From Pseudomonadota bacterium (lineage in GTDB: Bacteria > Pseudomonadota > Gammaproteobacteria > Pseudomonadales > Pseudohongiellaceae): a stretch of 41,587 nucleotides of DNA. Where the stretch lies: contig JAQBSZ010000036.1 in assembly GCA_027623555.1 (NCBI GenBank), positions 1 through 41,587 of the forward strand, given 5' to 3'. The translations under genes were made by a program, and so were the position numbers. Shown piece after piece: positions 37,322 to 41,587 of this stretch (positions within the stretch are counted from its first letter, which is position 1; each line of letters begins with the position of its first letter). Below the pieces are notes generated by a model, which was not told where the DNA came from, searched no databases, and saw nothing but the letters and a program-made list of their open reading frames with translations.

Positions 37322-37573
37322 TTATACGGCCTGCAATTTGGCTTGCTTCGCCAGGGAATTCAGCATTTCCCTTCGGCTTCGAAGCATATCGTTATAGGAT
37401 TTCCGCGCGGCAATGACTTCAGCATCACCATCGTCCAGGGCAGCTAGCTCTTCCAACCAGGCTTCCAGCACTTTAATTTCACTGCTTAGTTGTGCCGTAC
37501 CTTCCTCGATTAATTTCTGGTCGATTGTGACGTTGCCCGACTCATCGCTCGCTTTTGATGGTTTTTTACTCAT
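37322..37573 (-). CDS. Small predicted coiled-coil protein
   Basis: An 83-residue protein not recognised. The N-terminal 20 residues are polar (MSKKPSKASDESGN). The rest is helical and charged with a coiled-coil feel (EGTAQLSSEIKVLEAWLEELAALDD, then SYNDMLRSRREMLNSLAKQAKLQ). No membrane segment. It is 79 bases upstream of the dUTPase gene on the same strand and may share its transcript. No function is proposed. Confidence 0.6.
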   Translation of the reverse strand: MSKKPSKASDESGNVTIDQKLIEEGTAQLSSEIKVLEAWLEELAALDDGDAEVIAARKSYNDMLRSRREMLNSLAKQAKLQAV

Positions 37574-37870
37574 CTAAATAGACCCTAGTATCTCCGCCAG
37601 CTCAGGTTCGGAGCCGCACAATGTTTTCTTGTTATTCGACTCGAATTCGTGGCGCTTTGCGAATCCTTGTTGGACGAGTCTGTTTATTTATCGGCAGCAG
37701 TTCAGGATGTCATAGACCAAAAGAGTGGTCAAGATTCAAAAAGATGCTGCAGCCGCGATGAAACGGGCCGTAGCGGATGCTGATATGCGCAGTTATTAGC
37801 AAGAGCCTGTATCTTGGACTGGGTATCTTGGATGGATTGTAGCCTACAGGATGAAAATGATTCTTATCTC
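37574..37870. other. Intergenic region before tRNA-Glu
   Basis: About 300 bases with no convincing gene, hairpin or repeat. The tRNA promoter begins at its right edge. The short frames it contains have no family features. Confidence 0.4.
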
Positions 37871-37899
37871 TTGACTGCACAGGCCAAGCTTCTTAGAAT
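37871..37899 (+). promoter_or_regulatory. Promoter of tRNA-Glu
   Basis: TTGACT (37871-37876), a 17-bp spacer and TAGAAT (37894-37899), followed by a C-rich discriminator (CCCCCGC). The C/G-rich discriminator is typical of stable RNA promoters under stringent control. Transcription would begin near 37906, 36 bases before the mature tRNA. Confidence 0.7.
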
Positions 37900-37941
37900 C
37901 CCCCGCTTCTCGAAATCGGCTGCCTGGCAGTCAATTTACCT

Positions 37942-38017
<76 letters not shown>

Positions 38018-38034
38018 TATTAGTCATAAAACCA

Positions 38035-38059
38035 AGCCCGGTCACCGCCGGGCTTTTTT
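38035..38059 (+). terminator. Rho-independent terminator after tRNA-Glu
   Basis: AGCCCGG (38035-38041), loop TCACCG, CCGGGCT (38048-38054) and a run of T. It ends the tRNA transcript 18 bases after the CCA. Confidence 0.92.
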
Positions 38060-38150
38060 ATGCTGGCGCAAGTCCGCTGCCCGGGAATTTGCTTCCAGAT
38101 AAAGTTATCGACATACTCCAGCAGTTTGAGCATCCCAGACCCACCGAACA

Positions 38151-39071
38151 ATGACTATTGCCATATCCATCAAAGATCTCAGAAAGACTTATGCCAATGG
38201 CTTCGAGGCTCTCAAGGGCATTTCCCTCGAAGTAAAGGAGGGGGATTTTTTCGCCCTGCTGGGTCCGAATGGGGCGGGCAAGTCCACCACTATCGGCGTA
38301 ATCTCAACATTGATAAACAAGAGCGGGGGCAGTGTAGAAGTCTTCGGGCGAAATGTAGATACTCATGTGTACGAAACCAAGCTGGATTTCGGTGTTGTCC
38401 CTCAGGAGGTAAATTTCAGCCAGTTCGAAAAGGTTCAGGATATTGTCATGACCCAGGCTGGCTACTATGGTTTACCGCGTAAATTGGCGAAGGAGCGTTG
38501 CGAGAAATACCTGAAGAAGCTGGGGCTTTGGGAGAAACGCTCTGACAGGTCGCGGTCATTATCCGGAGGTATGAAGCGCCGCCTGATGATTGCACGAGCG
38601 CTCGTGCATGAACCTCGCTTATTGATCCTCGATGAGCCCACCGCTGGAGTTGATATCGAATTGAGGCGATCCATGTGGAAGTTTCTTACTGCGATCAATG
38701 ACAATGGAACGACAATTATCCTGACTACACATTATCTTGAAGAAGCCGAACAACTCTGTAAGAACATTGCCATCATCGATGAAGGGAATATCATCGTCGA
38801 TACGAATATGAAAAAGCTGCTGGCTGAACTGGATTCGCAGGTATATATCCTGGATTCCCAGGAAGAGATTGCCAGGTCACCCGTAGTTGAGCTGGAAAAT
38901 GTCAATGTCCGCAGCATAGATTCCCACAGCTTCGAAGTCACTGTCGCCGGGGGGCGCTCGATCAATGAAGTCTTTGCCTTGCTGGACCAGCAGGGAATTC
39001 AGATCAGCAGCATGCGCAATAAAACCAACAGACTGGAGGAATTATTTCTTTCGCGTCTGAACGATAATTAA
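38151..39071 (+). CDS. yadG: ABC transporter ATP-binding protein, YadG type
   Basis: A 306-residue ATPase. Walker A GPNGAGKST begins at residue 38, the signature LSGGM is at 137-141 and Walker B LLILDEP at 157-163; the H-loop is in LTTHYLEEAEQ. A C-terminal extension after 220 is typical of two-component exporters. With the downstream permease it corresponds to E. coli YadG/YadH, an exporter of unknown substrate. No clear Shine-Dalgarno precedes the ATG. Confidence 0.93.
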   Translation: MTIAISIKDLRKTYANGFEALKGISLEVKEGDFFALLGPNGAGKSTTIGVISTLINKSGGSVEVFGRNVDTHVYETKLDFGVVPQEVNFSQFEKVQDIVMTQAGYYGLPRKLAKERCEKYLKKLGLWEKRSDRSRSLSGGMKRRLMIARALVHEPRLLILDEPTAGVDIELRRSMWKFLTAINDNGTTIILTTHYLEEAEQLCKNIAIIDEGNIIVDTNMKKLLAELDSQVYILDSQEEIARSPVVELENVNVRSIDSHSFEVTVAGGRSINEVFALLDQQGIQISSMRNKTNRLEELFLSRLNDN

Positions 39072-39087
39072 CGCAACTGGAATTCTG

Positions 39088-39861
39088 ATGCTTGTCAATC
39101 ACAAATTCATCGCCTTCGAAACCATCGTTATAAAAGAAGTGAGGCGATTCTCGCGCATCTGGGTGCAGACTCTTGTGCCACCGGCAATCACTATCGGTCT
39201 TTATTTCGTTATTTTCGGGAACCTGGTTGGTCGAAGAATTGGAGAGATGGGAGGATTCCAGTACATGGAATTCATCGTTCCCGGCCTGATAATGATGTCG
39301 GTTATACAGAACTCTTATTCAAATGTGGTCTCCAGTTTTTTCAGCCATAAATTTCAACGCAGTGTGGAAGAGTTGCTGGTATCTCCAGTGCCTAACTACA
39401 TTATCCTGACTGGCTTCGTGGCGGGGGGAATGGCGCGAGGACTGGCAGTTGGTATGATTGTAACAACGATGTCGCTGTTTTTTGCCGATCTGCATATCGA
39501 GAATCCGTTGATAACAGTCGCAGTAGTCCTGATGACGTCGATAGTATTTTCCCTGGCCGGGTTTATCAATGCGGTATTTGCAAACAACTTCGATGATATT
39601 TCTATCATTCCAACCTTTGTATTAACGCCGCTGATCTATCTCGGTGGCGTATTTTATTCGATCCAATTGCTGCCGCCGTTCTGGCAGCTGGTGTCGGCAA
39701 TCAATCCAATCTTTTACATGGTGAATGCGTTCCGCTACGGCATACTGGGAAGCTCCGATGTGGATGTCTACTGGGCTTTTCTGATTCTTGCTGTTTTCAT
39801 CGCCGTGTTGTACTCAGGTTGTATATGGATGCTGCGTCACAGCACGGGTATACGAGCCTGA
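39088..39861 (+). CDS. yadH: ABC transporter permease, YadH type (ABC-2)
   Basis: A 257-residue inner-membrane protein with six hydrophobic segments and the ABC-2 features FQYMEFIVPGLIMMSVIQNSYSN, RSVEELLVSPVPNYIIL and PLIYLGGVFYSIQLLPPFWQ. It lies 16 bases after yadG and forms the transporter with it. Substrate unknown. Confidence 0.93.
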   Translation: MLVNHKFIAFETIVIKEVRRFSRIWVQTLVPPAITIGLYFVIFGNLVGRRIGEMGGFQYMEFIVPGLIMMSVIQNSYSNVVSSFFSHKFQRSVEELLVSPVPNYIILTGFVAGGMARGLAVGMIVTTMSLFFADLHIENPLITVAVVLMTSIVFSLAGFINAVFANNFDDISIIPTFVLTPLIYLGGVFYSIQLLPPFWQLVSAINPIFYMVNAFRYGILGSSDVDVYWAFLILAVFIAVLYSGCIWMLRHSTGIRA

Positions 39862-39874
39862 GCGGACTGCGTCT

Positions 39875-40693
39875 ATGTCTGAAATCCTCCTAGGTGAAAA
39901 AACCGAATACCCGATAAAGTATGATCCGGGTATTCTGTATCCGATTCCTCGATGGCCGGCGCGTTCTCTACTCGACATAGACAAGAAGATCTTAATGTAC
40001 GGCATCGATCACTGGCATGCCTATGAGTTGTCCTGGTTAGATTCTGCGGGAAAACCTGAAGTTGCTGTGGGTGAGTTTTTCTTTAACTCCGATTCTGAAA
40101 ACCTTATTGAGTCGAAATCTTTAAAGCTTTACCTGAACTCATACAACCTCGAAAAATTCGATAACAAAGATCAAGTAAAGGAAAGAATAGCTGCGGATCT
40201 ATCGGCGGTAAGCCATTCCGAAGTCAAAGTAGAACTCTATGATTTAATAGATCTGACAGATTCACTGAACGGCAGGGGAATTGGAAATTCTATTGATTCC
40301 GAGATTATCGAAATTATTGCATCTGAGCCTGACGCAACTCACTTGAAAGCAGAGGAGGAGGTAGTCTTCGACGAGGAACTTCATTCGGATTTGTTTAGAT
40401 CGAATTGTCCGGTAACAGGTCAACCAGATTGGGCAAGCTTTGATATTCAGTACACCGGATTGAAAATCAATCCCGCTAGTCTGTTAAGCTATTTGTGTTC
40501 CTACCGGAATCACCAGGGTTATCATGAGGAATGCGCGGAACGAATCTATCGCGATATCATGCTGCAATGTAAACCAACTGAACTTCGGATAACCCTGAAT
40601 TTTCTGAGACGGGGTGGCGTCGATATCAATGTTTACAGAAGTACTCAACCCGTTCTATCGGATTCGGTGAATCCCAGGTTGGTGAGGCAGTAG
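39875..40693 (+). CDS. queF: NADPH-dependent 7-cyano-7-deazaguanine reductase
   Basis: A 272-residue cytosolic enzyme that reduces preQ0 to preQ1 on the way to queuosine in tRNA. The start is placed at 39875 (MSEILLGEKTEYP), 13 bases after yadH; the frame is open to 39788, inside yadH. It is the long, tandem T-fold (E. coli) form. The catalytic Cys is in SNCPVTGQPDWASF, and the substrate-binding Glu in YHEECAERI. It directly precedes tRNA-Ser. Confidence 0.95.
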   Translation: MSEILLGEKTEYPIKYDPGILYPIPRWPARSLLDIDKKILMYGIDHWHAYELSWLDSAGKPEVAVGEFFFNSDSENLIESKSLKLYLNSYNLEKFDNKDQVKERIAADLSAVSHSEVKVELYDLIDLTDSLNGRGIGNSIDSEIIEIIASEPDATHLKAEEEVVFDEELHSDLFRSNCPVTGQPDWASFDIQYTGLKINPASLLSYLCSYRNHQGYHEECAERIYRDIMLQCKPTELRITLNFLRRGGVDINVYRSTQPVLSDSVNPRLVRQ

Positions 40694-40698
40694 GCGAC

Positions 40699-40727
40699 TT
40701 GTATTCGCACATACCCTGGGCTAAGGT
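40699..40727 (+). promoter_or_regulatory. Probable promoter of tRNA-Ser
   Basis: TTGTAT (40699-40704), a 17-bp spacer and TAAGGT (40722-40727), followed by a GC-rich discriminator (ACGCGCCC), lie just before the tRNA. The hexamers are moderate matches, but spacing and context fit. Confidence 0.5.
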
Positions 40728-40741
40728 ACGCGCCCAAATAC

Positions 40742-40829
40742 GGTGAGGTGTCCGAGCGGCCGAAGGAGCACGCCTGGAAAGTGTGTAAGTCGAAAGGCTT
40801 CGAGGGTTCGAATCCCTCCCTCACCGCCA
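40742..40829 (+). tRNA. tRNA-Ser (anticodon GGA)
   Basis: An 88-nt class II tRNA with long variable arm and encoded CCA. The acceptor stem is GGTGAGG/CCTCACC, the anticodon loop CTGGAAA gives GGA, and the T arm is GAGGGTTCGAATCCCTC. Its 3' end is the likely attachment site of the integrase element that follows. Confidence 0.97.
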
Positions 40830-40847
40830 TTTCCCCTTTTTAACACC

Positions 40848-40939
40848 TCCCAACACGTCCCAACATTAGCTAAAAACTCCCTCTTATAGCGCTATACATC
40901 GATAAATACAGCGTTATCACCTTACAGCACTTCCCAACA
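40848..40939 (+). repeat. Three direct TCCCAACA repeats, candidate integrase arm sites
   Basis: TCCCAACA occurs at 40848-40855, 40858-40865 and 40932-40939, all in the same orientation. The first two are 10 bp apart, one helical turn. Such short direct repeats beside the core site are what arm-type binding sites of P4-like integrases look like. Binding is inferred, not shown. Confidence 0.6.
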
Positions 40940-40971
40940 CATCATTGCTTTACCCAATCTTTTATGCCACG

Positions 40972-41005
40972 ATTTATGTAACACTACCTGATATTTATGT
41001 TACAC
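40972..41005 (+). repeat. Direct repeat ATTTATGTNACAC upstream of the integrase
   Basis: ATTTATGTAACAC (40972-40984) and ATTTATGTTACAC (40993-41005) differ in one base and are offset by 21 bp, two helical turns. They end just before the integrase ribosome binding site (GAGAGG), so they may be operators or further integrase/excisionase sites. Confidence 0.55.
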
Positions 41006-41017
41006 GAGAGGTAAATT

Positions 41018-41587
41018 ATGCCAAAAGTAGTAGCTCCGCTTTCCGATACCCAAGTCAAAAATGCGAAGCCAAAGCCTAAAAATAACCCCAAGCAATACCG
41101 AATATCAGATGGGAACGGCTTATACCTTCAAGTGTCACCAAAAGGGTCCAAGATTTGGTTATTTAACTTTCAACGGCCTCACACCAAAGAACGAACAAAT
41201 ATTAGCCTCGGTCGCTACGACGAAGTAACACTATCGGAAGCCAGAGAAGAACTAGCCAAGTACAGAAAACTACTAGCGAAAAACATTGATCCCAGGGACT
41301 TTAGACGGGAAGAAGAGGAGAAGGCGCTCCTAGCCAAGCAGAACAACCTGCAGGCAGTCGTGGACGAATGGATCGAGATAGAGAAGGATCGAATAACGCC
41401 AGCTTATGCTGAGGATGTGTATAACTCGCTCGTTAACCATATTCTGCCGAAACTTGGGAAGAAGCCAGTACACCTGATAACCGCACCCGAAACGATTTCG
41501 ATCCTCAGGCCATTAGCGGCTCAAGGTAAGTTAGAGATGGACAAACGACTTTGCCAGCGATTAAATTCTGTAATGGACTATTCTATC
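41018..41587 (+). CDS. P4-type tyrosine integrase, 3' end outside the window
   Basis: The frame is open from the ATG at 41018 to the window end (190 codons, no stop). The N-terminal part is the arm-binding DUF4102 domain (LSDTQVKNAKPK, ISDGNGLYLQVSPKGSKIWLF, SLGRYDEVTLSEARE, residues about 5-90), followed by the start of the SAM-like core-binding domain (VVDEWIEIEK...HILPKLGKKPVHLI). The catalytic Arg-His-Arg-Tyr domain would lie beyond the edge. GAGAGG is a good ribosome binding site. Its place after tRNA-Ser indicates site-specific integration there. Confidence 0.93.
   Translation, partial: MPKVVAPLSDTQVKNAKPKPKNNPKQYRISDGNGLYLQVSPKGSKIWLFNFQRPHTKERTNISLGRYDEVTLSEAREELAKYRKLLAKNIDPRDFRREEEEKALLAKQNNLQAVVDEWIEIEKDRITPAYAEDVYNSLVNHILPKLGKKPVHLITAPETISILRPLAAQGKLEMDKRLCQRLNSVMDYSI

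Larger units (their letters stand above)
40830..41587 (+). mobile_element. Left end of a tRNA-Ser-integrated element (cut by window edge)
   Basis: A P4-type integrase gene begins 188 bases after tRNA-Ser and reads away from it, the standard layout of genomic islands and integrative elements in a tRNA 3' end. The att core should lie in the tRNA T arm and CCA end (about 40805-40829). The matching right attachment repeat and cargo lie outside the window, so size and content are unknown. Confidence 0.75.

Noticed and set aside
38060..38482. 140-codon open frame overlapping the start of yadG
   Set aside because: Different frame from the clear ABC ATPase, low-complexity composition, no family features.

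Overview
The window is an ordinary stretch of gammaproteobacterial chromosome. Evidence is the block tig-clpP-clpX-lon-hupB-ppiD-fabI, the gloB-yafS-rnhA-dnaQ neighbourhood arranged as in enterobacteria, and genes such as sohB, nfuA, yadG/yadH and the long two-domain form of queF. Base composition looks near 50% GC by eye, with AT-rich islands upstream of mobA and hupB. I would guess a free-living, probably marine relative of the Cellvibrionales/Pseudomonadales, but the sequence does not fix the species.

Layout. 1-4193: a small secreted ORF, an outer-membrane barrel protein, then a divergent locus. There a DUF6502 gene and a Gly-rich membrane-anchored protein read left, and an alpha/beta-hydrolase-fold protein reads right. 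Two near-identical 17-bp palindromes lie in the control region between them, one of them between the -35 and -10 of the hydrolase promoter. 4194-7521: a GAF/HD-GYP cyclic-di-GMP phosphodiesterase, a DUF6316 protein, an AT-rich spacer with a perfect 17-bp inverted repeat, and mobA. 7861-17667: protein folding and turnover (tig, clpP, clpX, lon with a sigma32-like promoter, hupB, ppiD) followed by fabI. 17805-21826: a POT transporter, the lytic transglycosylase mltD and a degraded gloB. 21962-28710: yafS-like methyltransferase, rnhA, dnaQ, an ArsB/NhaD-type transporter, nudC, sohB and acuI. 28707-35816, leftward: a Kef-type antiporter, DUF934, cysI and metH, so sulfite reduction lies next to methionine synthesis. 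35992-40693: nfuA, dimeric dUTPase, a small coiled-coil protein, tRNA-Glu, yadG-yadH and queF. 40742-41587: tRNA-Ser followed by a P4-type integrase cut by the window edge, the left end of an integrated element.

Most genes are housekeeping and look intact. The parts that deserve attention are four. (1) The DUF6502 locus combines candidate operators, a membrane-anchored GGTG-motif protein and a hydrolase whose nucleophile serine is replaced by glycine. (2) gloB carries both a frameshift and loss of two metal-ligand histidines. (3) The HD-GYP protein has about 100 extra residues inside its catalytic core. (4) The tRNA-Ser/integrase junction carries candidate arm-type repeats. I did not find CRISPR arrays, insertion sequences, rRNA, or a complete defence or biosynthetic cluster.
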